Positions 37,520-47,423 of a stretch of 64,000 nt of DNA are shown in pieces. The stretch is from Mycolicibacterium litorale (GTDB lineage Bacteria; Actinomycetota; Actinomycetes; Mycobacteriales; Mycobacteriaceae). The translations under genes and the position numbers were made by a program. Where the stretch lies: the NCBI GenBank assembly GCA_002007745.1, contig CP019882.1, positions 5,022,001-5,086,000 of the forward strand, given 5' to 3'. Position 1 is the stretch's first letter. Each line of letters opens with the position of its first letter. A model generated the notes under the pieces. It ran no database searches and was not told where the DNA came from. It saw nothing but the letters and a program-made list of their open reading frames with translations.

Positions 37520-39301
37520 GTGAGCGCAGCAGTTTTTGTTGGTCGAGTTGGCGGTCTTGCCATCGCGTTGGGAGTCGGTGCGGCTGTGCTCGGGGGGACG
37601 GCCGCGGCCTGGGCGGACGACTCATCGGAGGGCACGTCGTCCTCACACGTCAGTTCATCCCCGTCGCACAGCTCCGCCCGATCATCCGCTCAGCGGCCCG
37701 CCCGGGGCTCGGCGACTGCCGCCAAGTCACGACCCACCTCTGCGCCGGCGTCCCCGCCGGCTTCGGTGCTGACCTCCGCGCGCACGCCGGGCAAGCTGAG
37801 CGCGCTCGCCGTCACCGACACCGTGGCGGACCAGTCCCCCGTCGCTGAGCCCGCCCTTCCCGTAGCGCCCACCGAGGCCACGCCGGACCCGGCGTTGCTG
37901 ACCTACAGCCGTCGCCACCTCGCCGCCGGCGCGCGATTGGTCAGCACCGCAGCGGCCGCCGCCTCGTCAGTGCCGGAAGCGTCGGTACAGGCCTCCACAG
38001 CCCAGGACACCGCGGTCATCATGGGGCCGAGCGGTGTTCCCATCCCGAAGCCGACGTACATCCAGAACGTCCTGAACCTCTACATCACACCCAGCTACCC
38101 CAACGCCGTCCCGTATCAGCTCGACACACCCGAGGGGCTGTATCCGATCACCGGGGTGAAGAGTCTGCCGCTGAACGTGTCGGTGCAGCAGGGGATCGAA
38201 ATCCTGGGGGCGACGATTGCCCAGCAGGTCGCCGCCGGCAACAGCGCCACGGTGTTCGGTTACTCCCAGAGCGCCATCATCTCGTCGCTGATCATGAGCC
38301 AGCTCCCCGCAGCCACCCCGGTCCAGTTTGTGCTGGTCGGCAACGAGATGAACCCGAACGGAGGATTCCTGTCCCGATTCCCCGGTTTGCAGCTGCCGAG
38401 TCTCGGCTTGGATTTCTACGGCGCTACGCCCGAAAGCGGTTTCCCGGTAACGAATTACACGCTGGAATACGACGGGTTCGCCGACTTTCCGCGTTACCCG
38501 CTGAATCTGTTGTCGGTCCTGAATGCAGGATTGGGCATCATCTTCGTGCACACCAAGTACGCCAGCCTCACCGAACAGCAAGTAGACCAGGCGATTGCGC
38601 TGCCGACAACGGATCCGACGCAGAAGTACTACATCATTCCGACCGAGAATCTGCCGCTGCTGGAGCCGTTGCGACTGATACCGGTCATCGGCAACCCGCT
38701 GGCCGACCTGATGCAGCCCGCGCTGAAGGTGTTGGTCAATCTTGGTTACGGTGATCCCCAATACGGCTGGTCCAACGAGGGATTCGCGAATCAGCAGACC
38801 ACGTTCGGGTTCATCCCTGACGTGAACTGGGGCAAGGTCGCTCAGATGTTCCTCGCCGGCATCGGTCAGGGATTCAGTGATTTCGCCGCGGACCTCGCCC
38901 CCGGCGGTGTGATGTCGCAAGAACTCGCGGCGCTGACCCTGCCCCCGGCCGGCTCGCCTGCCGCGCTACCCACCCCCGATGGTGTCATCGCCGCACTGCA
39001 GACCCTCACCACCGACGTCGCCTACGCCGTCTCCAACGGTGCTGCGGCGCTCTATGCGGCGGCACTGCCCACGGCCGACATCGTCAACGCGATCGTCACG
39101 ATGCTGCCGGCCTACGGCGTCAGCCTGTTCCTGGGCGGCATTCAGCAGGCGATCAGCGGAGACCCGATCAACGGCCTGGTGAATGCGATCGGCCTGCCGA
39201 TCGCGGCGGCCGCGGGGTTGGCGACCACGGCGACGCTGATCGAGTTCCTCGTCGTCATGCAGGCGGTCCAGGGGCTCTTCGGCGTGCAGACAAACGTCTA
39301 G
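37520..39301 (+). CDS. Exported PE-PPE-domain serine hydrolase
   Basis: A 593-residue exported protein. The signal sequence is about residues 1-33 (VGGLAIALGVGAAVLGG then AAAWA). A Ser/Ala/Pro-rich linker follows to about residue 160. The PE-PPE alpha/beta-hydrolase domain (from TYIQNVLNLYITPSYP) has the nucleophile motif GYSQS (FGYSQSAIISS). The C-terminus is hydrophobic with two or three segments. GTG 37520 was chosen with GAGGGGA 6 bases upstream over a TTG at 37505. It probably acts on lipid or glycolipid esters in the envelope; lacks a PE or PPE head. Confidence 0.87.
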   Translation: MSAAVFVGRVGGLAIALGVGAAVLGGTAAAWADDSSEGTSSSHVSSSPSHSSARSSAQRPARGSATAAKSRPTSAPASPPASVLTSARTPGKLSALAVTDTVADQSPVAEPALPVAPTEATPDPALLTYSRRHLAAGARLVSTAAAAASSVPEASVQASTAQDTAVIMGPSGVPIPKPTYIQNVLNLYITPSYPNAVPYQLDTPEGLYPITGVKSLPLNVSVQQGIEILGATIAQQVAAGNSATVFGYSQSAIISSLIMSQLPAATPVQFVLVGNEMNPNGGFLSRFPGLQLPSLGLDFYGATPESGFPVTNYTLEYDGFADFPRYPLNLLSVLNAGLGIIFVHTKYASLTEQQVDQAIALPTTDPTQKYYIIPTENLPLLEPLRLIPVIGNPLADLMQPALKVLVNLGYGDPQYGWSNEGFANQQTTFGFIPDVNWGKVAQMFLAGIGQGFSDFAADLAPGGVMSQELAALTLPPAGSPAALPTPDGVIAALQTLTTDVAYAVSNGAAALYAAALPTADIVNAIVTMLPAYGVSLFLGGIQQAISGDPINGLVNAIGLPIAAAAGLATTATLIEFLVVMQAVQGLFGVQTNV

Positions 39302-39349
39302 CCTCGCAGCCAGGTCACGAGAGAAGTTGCCGCCGAGGGACCCGCGGTG

Positions 39350-40339
39350 TCAAACCAGCGCGGGTATCACCTCACGTTCGAACAGTTCGATGCCGGATCG
39401 GTCGTAGGCCGCTTCGGGGAAGTAACAGATCACGTACTCACAGCCCAGATCGCGCAGCCGGGTCAGGCTCTGCACCACTTGATCGACTGTGCCCGCCGCC
39501 GAGCCCGGTGAGCTGACCGTCGTCATCATCGCATCCGCGGCGGCGTCACCGCAGACGCCCGCCAACCGATCGCGCACCCGCGCGACACGCGCCTTGGTGT
39601 CCTCCGTCGAGCTGCCGAGAATCGCATTCACATTGACAGATCGGACGATCGCATCGAAGTCGGTGCCCACCGCCCGGCAATGACCCGCGAGCACCTCCGA
39701 TTTGTGGGCGAATCCGTCAGGTTCGGAGGTGAAATTGGTGTACTGCGCGTACTTCGCCGCGATCTTCAGCGTCACCTTCTCCCCGCCACCGGCGATCCAC
39801 AGCGGGATGCCGTTGTGCTGCAAGGGCTTGGGCGCAACGATGGCACCGTCCACCTGATAGTGCTCACCGTCGAAGCTGACCTTCCCATCACGCCAGGCAT
39901 CCCTCATGATCTGCACACCCTCGTCGAGGCGGGCCAGTCGCACCCCGGCCGCCGGGAAGCCGTAGCCGTAGGCCCGCCATTCGTGCTCATACCACCCGCC
40001 GCCGATGCCCATCTGCACCCGGCCCCCGGAGATCACGTCGGTGGTGGCCGCGACTTTGGCCAGGTACGCGGGATTCCGGTAGCTCATGGCCGTGCACATC
40101 TGACCGAGCTTGATGCGCGAAGTGGTCGCCGCGTAGGCGGCCATCAGGGTCCAGGCTTCGTGGGTGGCCTCCTGGGTCGGCACGGGGACGGTGTGAAAGT
40201 GGTCGTAGACCCATAACGAGTCCCATGCGCCCGCATCGGCGTAAGCGGCTAGGTCACGCATCACCTGCCAGTGCTTTTCGACCGGGATGCCGACCAGATC
40301 CAGCCGCCAGCCTTGAGGGATGAAGAGTCCGAATCGCAT
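39350..40339 (-). CDS. LLM-class F420-dependent oxidoreductase
   Basis: A 329-residue luciferase-like monooxygenase-family enzyme starting at ATG 40339 (MRFGLFIPQGWRLDL). The frame is open 55 codons upstream but that part is GC-rich noise. The TIM-barrel landmarks are WDSLWVYDHF, GRVQMGIGGGWYEHEW and PLWIAGGGEKVT. Enzymes of this group use cofactor F420. The start lies 7 bases behind a TAGAGT -10, so it is leaderless. Substrate unknown. Confidence 0.9.
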   Translation of the reverse strand: MRFGLFIPQGWRLDLVGIPVEKHWQVMRDLAAYADAGAWDSLWVYDHFHTVPVPTQEATHEAWTLMAAYAATTSRIKLGQMCTAMSYRNPAYLAKVAATTDVISGGRVQMGIGGGWYEHEWRAYGYGFPAAGVRLARLDEGVQIMRDAWRDGKVSFDGEHYQVDGAIVAPKPLQHNGIPLWIAGGGEKVTLKIAAKYAQYTNFTSEPDGFAHKSEVLAGHCRAVGTDFDAIVRSVNVNAILGSSTEDTKARVARVRDRLAGVCGDAAADAMMTTVSSPGSAAGTVDQVVQSLTRLRDLGCEYVICYFPEAAYDRSGIELFEREVIPALV

Positions 40340-40346
40340 GAATCCG

Positions 40347-40352
40347 ACTCTA
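40347..40352 (-). promoter_or_regulatory. -10 element of the LLM gene at 39350 (leaderless)
   Basis: TAGAGT on the minus strand, 7 bases before the ATG. Confidence 0.5.
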
Positions 40353-40457
40353 CGGATTGACCGGCCCTCCTCGGTCAGGCCCGGGGCGGCGTCGCCTCGC
40401 CGAGGTCGCCCACAGCGGGCTCGCCGCCACACCCGGGCCCGACCCCGAACAGCAATC

Positions 40458-40481
40458 AGCCCCTCCCATCCGGGAGGGGCT
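40458..40481. terminator. Hairpin without T-tract
   Basis: agcccctccc (40458-40467) and gggaggggct (40472-40481) pair perfectly around a 4-base loop. There is no T run on either side, so it may be a weak terminator or part of a small RNA. Confidence 0.45.
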
Positions 40482-41059
40482 AACGCTCCCCCTTGCCTCC
40501 TCATTCCCCTGGCGCTATGCCTATGACACCCTAAAACCTAGCTGAGAGCAACCTGAGACGGAATAATTCAGCAAAAATTATCTGTGATGTAGGCAAACCC
40601 GATCGGCGCCCGCATCGACTGCGGCGGAATTGACAAATGTCGAGTTCAGGCAGCTCGTACACCGGATGTCCGTAACGGCAACCAACGTCCATGCGGCGAA
40701 CGCGCCGGCTCGCCAGCAACCAAACACCGGCACGCCGTTGCGGTGGTGGCACACTTCTGGCGTTGCCAGTTTTTACGTTCTGGGCATTTACTGCAGGTCA
40801 GATGCGCTGATCGCTCCCACGACGAAATTTGCGAAACCATCACAGATTGGGGGACTCGGCGCGTTGTTCCGCCAGCTTCGGTTGCGTCGGGTCGACAGTG
40901 CGCCGCGGATACGGCAATGACCCGTCGCAGACACATCCGGGCCCCGTCGACGCCGATCAGCCCGCCCAGCGAGTTCACAGCAGACCCCCAGCTACCTCGG
41001 CCACCGGACGGGGATCGACGTCGATGAGACCACTACCGTGCAGAAAGCTGCGCGGTAAC

Positions 41060-41101
41060 CACGAAGGTCCGGAGAAACCGAGGTTTCTCCGGACCTTCGT
41101 G
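41060..41101. terminator. 20-bp perfect hairpin after fadB
   Basis: Arms 41060-41079 and 41082-41101 are perfectly complementary around a 2-base centre. It begins 18 bases beyond the fadB stop and is the likely terminator of the fadA-fadB operon, although it has no T-tract. Confidence 0.75.
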
Positions 41102-41119
41102 TCTGTTCGATCGCTGCGA

Positions 41120-43276
41120 CTAGAGCAGCGAGGCGGGCGGATTGAACCGCTCGCCGTACTTGGCGGCCAGTTCCTTGGCGCGAGCCACGAAGGCGGCCTT
41201 GCCGACGCCGCCGGCACCTTCGTAACCGACGATGAACTGTGCCGACCCACCGGTGTAGGGCGGATAGCCGATGCCCATGATCGAGCCGATATTGGCGTCG
41301 GCGGTCGAGGTGAGCACACCCTCGTCGATGCACTTCTGGGTCTCCAGCGCCTCGGCGAACAGCATGCGGTCGATCATGTCCTGCAACGGCATGTCAACCG
41401 GGCCCGATTCCCGCCCAGCAGAAAAGGTGTCGGCCAGGCCCTCCCAGAGACCGACGCGCTTGCCGTCGACGTACTCGTAGAACCCGGCGCCCTTCAGCCG
41501 CGACGGCCGACCGATCTCGATCATCTTGTTGACGACGATCTCGGCCGGGTGCGGCTCGTAGGTACCGCCGGCCGCCTCGGTCGCCTTGCGGGTCTCGGTG
41601 GCGATCTTCTGCATGAGCTCCAGGTTGAGCTCATCGGAGAGCTGCAGCGGAGCCGCCGGGTAGCCGGCCTGCGAACCGGCCTGTTCGATGCTGGCCGCGG
41701 GCACACCCTCACCCAGCATGGCCAGCGCCTCGTTGACGAAGGTGCCGATGACGCGGGAGGTGAAGAAGCCGCGGCTGTCGTTGACCACGATCGGGGTCTT
41801 GCCGATGGCCAGGGTGTAGTCGAACACCCGGGCCAGCGCCTCGTCGGAGGTCTTCTCGCCCCGGATGATCTCCACCAGCGGCATCTTGTCCACGGGTGAG
41901 AAGAAGTGGATGCCGATGAAGTCTTCCTGGCGCTTGACGCCGGTGGCCAGACCGGTGATCGGCAGGGTGGAGGTGTTGGATCCCAGCAGCGCGTTGGGCT
42001 CGACGATGTCCTCGATCTCCTGGAACACCTTGTGCTTGAGTTCCTGGTTCTCGAAGACGGCCTCGATCACGAAATCGACGCCCTTGAGGTCGGCCGGATC
42101 GGCGGTCGGGGTGATCTTCGCCAGCAGCGCGTCAGAACGCTCCTTGGTGGTGCGACCCCGCTCGAGCGCCTTGGCCTCGAGCTTCTCGGAGTAGTTCTTG
42201 CCCCGGTCGGCAGCCTCCTGAGAGACGTCCTTGAGCACCACGTCGAAACCGGCCTTGGCCGAGACGTAGGCGATCCCGGCGCCCATCATGCCCGCGCCCA
42301 GCACGCCGATCTTCTTGATGTCCTGCTTGGCGATACCGTCCGGTCGCGATGCGCCGCCGTTGATGGCCTGCAGGTCGAGGAAGAACGCCTGGATCATGTT
42401 CTTGGCGGTCTGCCCGGTCACCAGCGTGGTGAAGTAGCGGCTCTCGATGCGGGTCGCGGTGTCGAAGTCGACCTGGGCGCCCTCGACAGCGGCGTCGAGG
42501 ATGGCCCGCGGGGCGGGCATCGGCGCACCCTTGAGCTGCTTCTTGAGCAGTGCCGGGAACGACGGCAGGATCGCCGCGAGCGCCGGGCTGGACGGGGTGC
42601 CGCCGGGCATCTTGTAGCCCTTGACATCCCACGGCTGGGTGTGTGCTTCGGGGTTGGCCTTGATCCAGGCCTTGGCGGCCGGCACCAATTCCTCGACGCT
42701 GCCCACCAACTCGTCGACCAGACCGACGTCCTTGGCCTTGCCCGGCTTGAACCGGGTGCCCTGGCTCAGGATCTCCATGAAAGCCTTCTGGATGCCGAAC
42801 ATCCGCACCGTGCGGGCGACACCACCACCACCGGGCAGCAGGCCCAGGGTGACCTCGGGCAGGCCGATCACCACGCCCTTGACGTCGGCGGCGATGCGGT
42901 GATGGGTGGCCAGCGCGATCTCCAGGCCGCCACCGAGCGCGGCGCCGTTGATGGCTGCCACCACCGGAACCCCGAGGGTCTCCAGCTTGCGCAGGTCGGC
43001 CTTGATGAACTCCACCTCGGCGAACGACTCGGCGGCGTTCTCGGGCCCGACCTTCATCATGCCCTTGAGGTCACCACCGGCGAAGAATGTCTTCTTCGCG
43101 CTCGCGATCACCACACCGGTGATCGAATCCTTCTCCTCCACAAGGCGATTCACCGCATTGTGCATGGATTCCTTGTAGTGCTCGTTCATCACGTTGGCCG
43201 AGCCGGTGGGGTCGTCCAGCGTCAGAGTGACGATGCCGTCGGCATCCTTGTCCCACTGAATCGTATTCTCTGTCAT
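41120..43276 (-). CDS. fadB: Fatty-acid oxidation multifunctional alpha subunit (enoyl-CoA hydratase / 3-hydroxyacyl-CoA dehydrogenase)
   Basis: A 718-residue bifunctional enzyme of beta-oxidation. The N-terminal crotonase domain has the oxyanion loop KKTFFAGGDLK, NGAALGGGLEIALA and catalytic glutamates in LPEVTLGLLPGGGG. The dehydrogenase half starts at about 325 with IGVLGAGMMGAGIAY (NAD site), followed by HFFSPVDKMPLVEII. It works with FadA, encoded 15 bases upstream in the same operon, as the trifunctional complex (Rv0859-Rv0860 in H37Rv). Confidence 0.97.
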   Translation of the reverse strand: MTENTIQWDKDADGIVTLTLDDPTGSANVMNEHYKESMHNAVNRLVEEKDSITGVVIASAKKTFFAGGDLKGMMKVGPENAAESFAEVEFIKADLRKLETLGVPVVAAINGAALGGGLEIALATHHRIAADVKGVVIGLPEVTLGLLPGGGGVARTVRMFGIQKAFMEILSQGTRFKPGKAKDVGLVDELVGSVEELVPAAKAWIKANPEAHTQPWDVKGYKMPGGTPSSPALAAILPSFPALLKKQLKGAPMPAPRAILDAAVEGAQVDFDTATRIESRYFTTLVTGQTAKNMIQAFFLDLQAINGGASRPDGIAKQDIKKIGVLGAGMMGAGIAYVSAKAGFDVVLKDVSQEAADRGKNYSEKLEAKALERGRTTKERSDALLAKITPTADPADLKGVDFVIEAVFENQELKHKVFQEIEDIVEPNALLGSNTSTLPITGLATGVKRQEDFIGIHFFSPVDKMPLVEIIRGEKTSDEALARVFDYTLAIGKTPIVVNDSRGFFTSRVIGTFVNEALAMLGEGVPAASIEQAGSQAGYPAAPLQLSDELNLELMQKIATETRKATEAAGGTYEPHPAEIVVNKMIEIGRPSRLKGAGFYEYVDGKRVGLWEGLADTFSAGRESGPVDMPLQDMIDRMLFAEALETQKCIDEGVLTSTADANIGSIMGIGYPPYTGGSAQFIVGYEGAGGVGKAAFVARAKELAAKYGERFNPPASLL

Positions 43277-43291
43277 GGTTGTTCAGGCCTC

Positions 43292-44503
<1,212 letters not shown>

Positions 44504-44576
44504 GGTTTCTAGCCCCTTCTGTCCTCTTGGGATTGTTCGAGTCCGGCTCCTCAGGAGCGTAGTCCTCTGTAGTGGC

Positions 44577-44582
44577 ACCCTA
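44577..44582 (-). promoter_or_regulatory. -10 element of fadA
   Basis: TAGGGT on the minus strand, 73 bases before the fadA ATG. Confidence 0.4.
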
Positions 44583-44595
44583 ACAGGGAGCTCGG

Positions 44596-44611
44596 CCAAC
44601 CTGTTGGTTGG
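44596..44611. promoter_or_regulatory. Candidate operator at the fadA promoter
   Basis: CCAACC and GGTTGG arms with a 4-base spacer, placed where the fadA -35 would be. It contains AACctGTT, resembling the core of KstR-type sites, but the flanks do not fit. The regulator is unknown. Confidence 0.4.
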
Positions 44612-44693
44612 GCGGTTGAGCTGCGCCGATGATGGTGCGGGCCGCTCCGGCGCGGCCCCCGGCGGCAGCCCGGCGCCGGCGGCTGCGGCACCC

Positions 44694-44699
44694 TAAACT
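44694..44699 (+). promoter_or_regulatory. -10 element of the Hsp70-like gene (leaderless)
   Basis: TAAACT, 9 bases before the ATG at 44709. Confidence 0.5.
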
Positions 44700-44708
44700 C
44701 GGGTCTAC

Positions 44709-46148
44709 ATGAGGCTTGGCATCGACTTCGGCACCACGCACACCGTTGCGGCGGTGGTCGACAGAGGCAATTACCCCGTCGTGTCCTTCGACGGGGTCGA
44801 CGCATGGCCGTCGTTGATCGCCGGCAACACCGCGGGCAAGCTGCGGTTCGGGCTGGACGCGGCCGCGGTGCGCCATACCCCGGGCTGGTCGGTGCTGCGG
44901 TCGTTCAAACGGCTGCTCGACGACGCCGGGCCGGACACCGAGGTGTCCCTGGCCGGACACGTCTATCCCCTGGCTGAACTACTGACCGGCTTCCTCAGTC
45001 AACTGCGCAACGACCTGCACCGTCGGTCCAATGCCGATCTGCCGAAGCGGGAACGGGTCGAGGCCGCGATCAGCGTGCCGGCCAATGCCTCCAGCGCGCA
45101 GCGCTTCCTCACCCTGGACGCCTTCACCAAGGCCGGCTTCGATGTGGTCGCGCTGCTCAACGAGCCGTCGGCGGCGGGCTTCGAGTACGCCCACCGGTAT
45201 CGCTCGACCATCACCGCCAAGCGTGAGCACGTCCTGATCTACGACCTCGGCGGCGGCACCTTCGACGCCTCGCTGTTGAAGATGACCGGTACCCGCAACG
45301 AAGTCGTCACCAGCCACGGGATCCGCCATCTGGGCGGTGACGACTTCGACGAGGCAATCCTCACGTTGGTGCTGAAGGGCTCCGGTTTGACCGGGGTCGA
45401 CGCCAACACCCGGGAGGCGCTGCTGGAGGAATGCGCCGCACGCAAGGAGGCGATCGGCCCCAATACCCGGCGGTTCTTCGTCGACCTGTCGATGGCCGGC
45501 GAGCAGTCCTTCTCCTGCAGTGTGGACGATGTGTACGCCGTCTGCTCTCCCCTGGCCCAGCAGACGGTCGACGTCCTGGCGCAGGTGCTGCGGGATCCAC
45601 GCGGCGACAGCGCGCTGGACTGGTCGGAGGTGGCCGGGATCTACATCGTCGGCGGCGCGGGCAGCTTCCCGCTGATCGGGCGGATGCTGCGCGCGGCGTT
45701 CGGCGACAAGCGCGTCAAGCGTTCGCCGCACCCGTTCGCCGCCACCGCCATCGGGCTGGCCGGGTTCCTGGACAAGGAAGCCGGCTACACCCTCTCCGAG
45801 CGCTTGACCCGGCATCTCGGAGTGTTCCGGGAGGCGCAGGCGGGCACCGACATCGTCTTCGATCCGATCGTGCCGAAGGACACCGCGCTACCAGCCGAGG
45901 GTGAACCGCCGTTGGTCGTCACCCGGACCTACCGCGCAGCCCACAACATCGGCCGATTCCGCTTCGTCGAATGCAGCCAGATCGTCGACGGCCGGCCGGA
46001 CGGTGACGTGACGCCGTACGCACCGGTGCTGTTCCCGTTCGACCCGGATCTGCACAGCGATCGGCATCTGGCCCGGCGCGCTGTGGTCCGCCGGGACGCC
46101 GGCCCCGACGTGGAGGAGCGTTACGTCATCACCCGAGCGGCAGCGTAG
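44709..46148 (+). CDS. Hsp70/DnaK-like protein without alpha-helical lid
   Basis: A 479-residue Hsp70-family protein. Its ATPase domain is complete: phosphate-1 loop GIDFGTTHT (4-12), phosphate-2 loop DLGGGTFD (179-186), LGGDDFD (208-214) and adenosine motif IYIVGGAGS (311-319). After residue about 352 it has only about 125 residues, beginning with IVPKDTALPAE as in the substrate-binding beta domain, and no EEVD or lid. It may act as a specialised chaperone or ATP-driven switch. I recall no such gene at this place in M. tuberculosis. A leaderless promoter precedes it. Confidence 0.88.
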   Translation: MRLGIDFGTTHTVAAVVDRGNYPVVSFDGVDAWPSLIAGNTAGKLRFGLDAAAVRHTPGWSVLRSFKRLLDDAGPDTEVSLAGHVYPLAELLTGFLSQLRNDLHRRSNADLPKRERVEAAISVPANASSAQRFLTLDAFTKAGFDVVALLNEPSAAGFEYAHRYRSTITAKREHVLIYDLGGGTFDASLLKMTGTRNEVVTSHGIRHLGGDDFDEAILTLVLKGSGLTGVDANTREALLEECAARKEAIGPNTRRFFVDLSMAGEQSFSCSVDDVYAVCSPLAQQTVDVLAQVLRDPRGDSALDWSEVAGIYIVGGAGSFPLIGRMLRAAFGDKRVKRSPHPFAATAIGLAGFLDKEAGYTLSERLTRHLGVFREAQAGTDIVFDPIVPKDTALPAEGEPPLVVTRTYRAAHNIGRFRFVECSQIVDGRPDGDVTPYAPVLFPFDPDLHSDRHLARRAVVRRDAGPDVEERYVITRAAA

Positions 46149-46224
46149 AGGTCTCGTTGACGACCCACCCGGACGGTTTCACCCGCCGCTTCCGGCTCGC
46201 GCGGGGCGCCGCGTAGCACCCCGA

Positions 46225-46230
46225 TAGGCT
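46225..46230 (+). promoter_or_regulatory. -10 element of dapC (leaderless)
   Basis: TAGGCT, 8 bases before the ATG at 46239. Confidence 0.55.
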
Positions 46231-46238
46231 CGTCAGCT

Positions 46239-47423
46239 ATGACGGTCGAGCGTCTGCAGCCCTACGCGGTCACCATCTTCGCCGAGATGTCGGCGCTGGC
46301 CGCACGTATCGGTGCCGTCAACCTCGGGCAGGGCTTCCCCGACGAGGACGGGCCGGCCGGCATGCTGGAAGCCGCGCAGAAGGCGATCGCCGAGGGCGTC
46401 AACCAGTACCCGCCGGGGCTCGGGATCGCGCCGTTGCGGGAAGCGATTGCCGCCCAACGGAAACGGCAGTTCGGCGTGGAGTACGACCCGGAGACCGAGG
46501 TACTGGTCACGGTCGGGGCCACCGAAGCGATTGCCGCCGCCGTCCTCGGGCTGGTGGAGCCCGGCTCGGAGATACTGCTCATCGAGCCGTTCTACGACTC
46601 GTACTCCCCCGTCATCGCCATGGCCGGCTGCCACCGGGTCGCGGTGCCGCTGGTGCCCGACGGGCGTGGCTTCACCCTCGACGTCGACGCCCTGCGCGCC
46701 GCGGTGACGCCGAAGACCAGGGCGCTGATCGTCAACTCCCCGCACAACCCGACCGGCATGGTGCTCGCCGATGACGACCTGCGGGCGCTGGCCGCCCTGG
46801 CGGTGGAGGCCGATCTGTTGGTGATCACCGACGAGGTCTACGAACATCTCGTCTTTGACGGCAAGCGGCATCTGCCGCTGGCCGCCTACCCCGGCATGAC
46901 TGATCGCACGGTGACGATCTCCAGTGCGGCGAAGATGTTCAACTGCACCGGCTGGAAGATCGGCTGGGCTTGCGGGGCCCCGGAGCTGATCGCCGGAGTA
47001 CGGGCCGCCAAGCAGTACCTCAGTTACGTGGGCGGGGCACCGTTCCAGCCCGCGGTGGCCTACGCGTTGAATTTCGAGGAGGCGTGGGTCGCTACCTTAC
47101 GAGACTCGTTGCAGGCCAAGCGGGACAAGCTCGCCGCGGCGCTGACCGAGTTGGGCTTCGTGGTGCACGACAGTGCGGGCACCTACTTCCTGTGCGCCGA
47201 CCCGCGGCCGCTGGGCTACTCCGACAGCACCGCGTTCTGCGCCGAGCTGCCGGGCCGAGCGGGGGTGGCGGCCATCCCCATGTCAGCGTTCTGCGACCCG
47301 GACTCGGCACACGCCGGTGCCTGGAACCATCTGGTGCGCTTCGCCTTTTGCAAGCGCGACGACACCCTCGACGAGGCGATCGGTCGCCTCGCGGTGCTAC
47401 AGGGCGGCCGCGACCTCCCATAG
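46239..47423 (+). CDS. dapC: PLP aminotransferase, N-succinyldiaminopimelate aminotransferase type
   Basis: A 394-residue class I aminotransferase. Signatures are VNLGQGFPDEDGP, NSPHNPTG (substrate and cofactor contact), DEVYEHLVFDG and the PLP-lysine segment SSAAKMFNCTGWKIGW. By position and similarity it is Rv0858c DapC, acting in lysine and diaminopimelate (cell wall) synthesis, but the sequence also fits cysteine-S-conjugate beta-lyase or KAT-like enzymes. ATG at 46239 with leaderless -10. It overlaps the convergent LLM gene by 27 bases. Confidence 0.88.
   Translation: MTVERLQPYAVTIFAEMSALAARIGAVNLGQGFPDEDGPAGMLEAAQKAIAEGVNQYPPGLGIAPLREAIAAQRKRQFGVEYDPETEVLVTVGATEAIAAAVLGLVEPGSEILLIEPFYDSYSPVIAMAGCHRVAVPLVPDGRGFTLDVDALRAAVTPKTRALIVNSPHNPTGMVLADDDLRALAALAVEADLLVITDEVYEHLVFDGKRHLPLAAYPGMTDRTVTISSAAKMFNCTGWKIGWACGAPELIAGVRAAKQYLSYVGGAPFQPAVAYALNFEEAWVATLRDSLQAKRDKLAAALTELGFVVHDSAGTYFLCADPRPLGYSDSTAFCAELPGRAGVAAIPMSAFCDPDSAHAGAWNHLVRFAFCKRDDTLDEAIGRLAVLQGGRDLP

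Larger units (their letters stand above)
40340..41059. other. Long intergenic region between an LLM gene and fadB
   Basis: 720 bases with no gene I can support. It includes a 10-bp perfect hairpin (40458-40481), a relatively A+T-rich stretch (about 40540-40880) and short ORFs on both strands without recognisable homology. One minus-strand ORF contains a CSKCP pair and further cysteines but has no matching context. Confidence 0.6.

Noticed and set aside
40646..40978. 110-residue minus-strand ORF with CSKCP and other cysteines.
   Set aside because: Only a few cysteines suggest a zinc ribbon; no ribosome site, mixed codon use and no neighbour support. Kept as a finding, not a gene.
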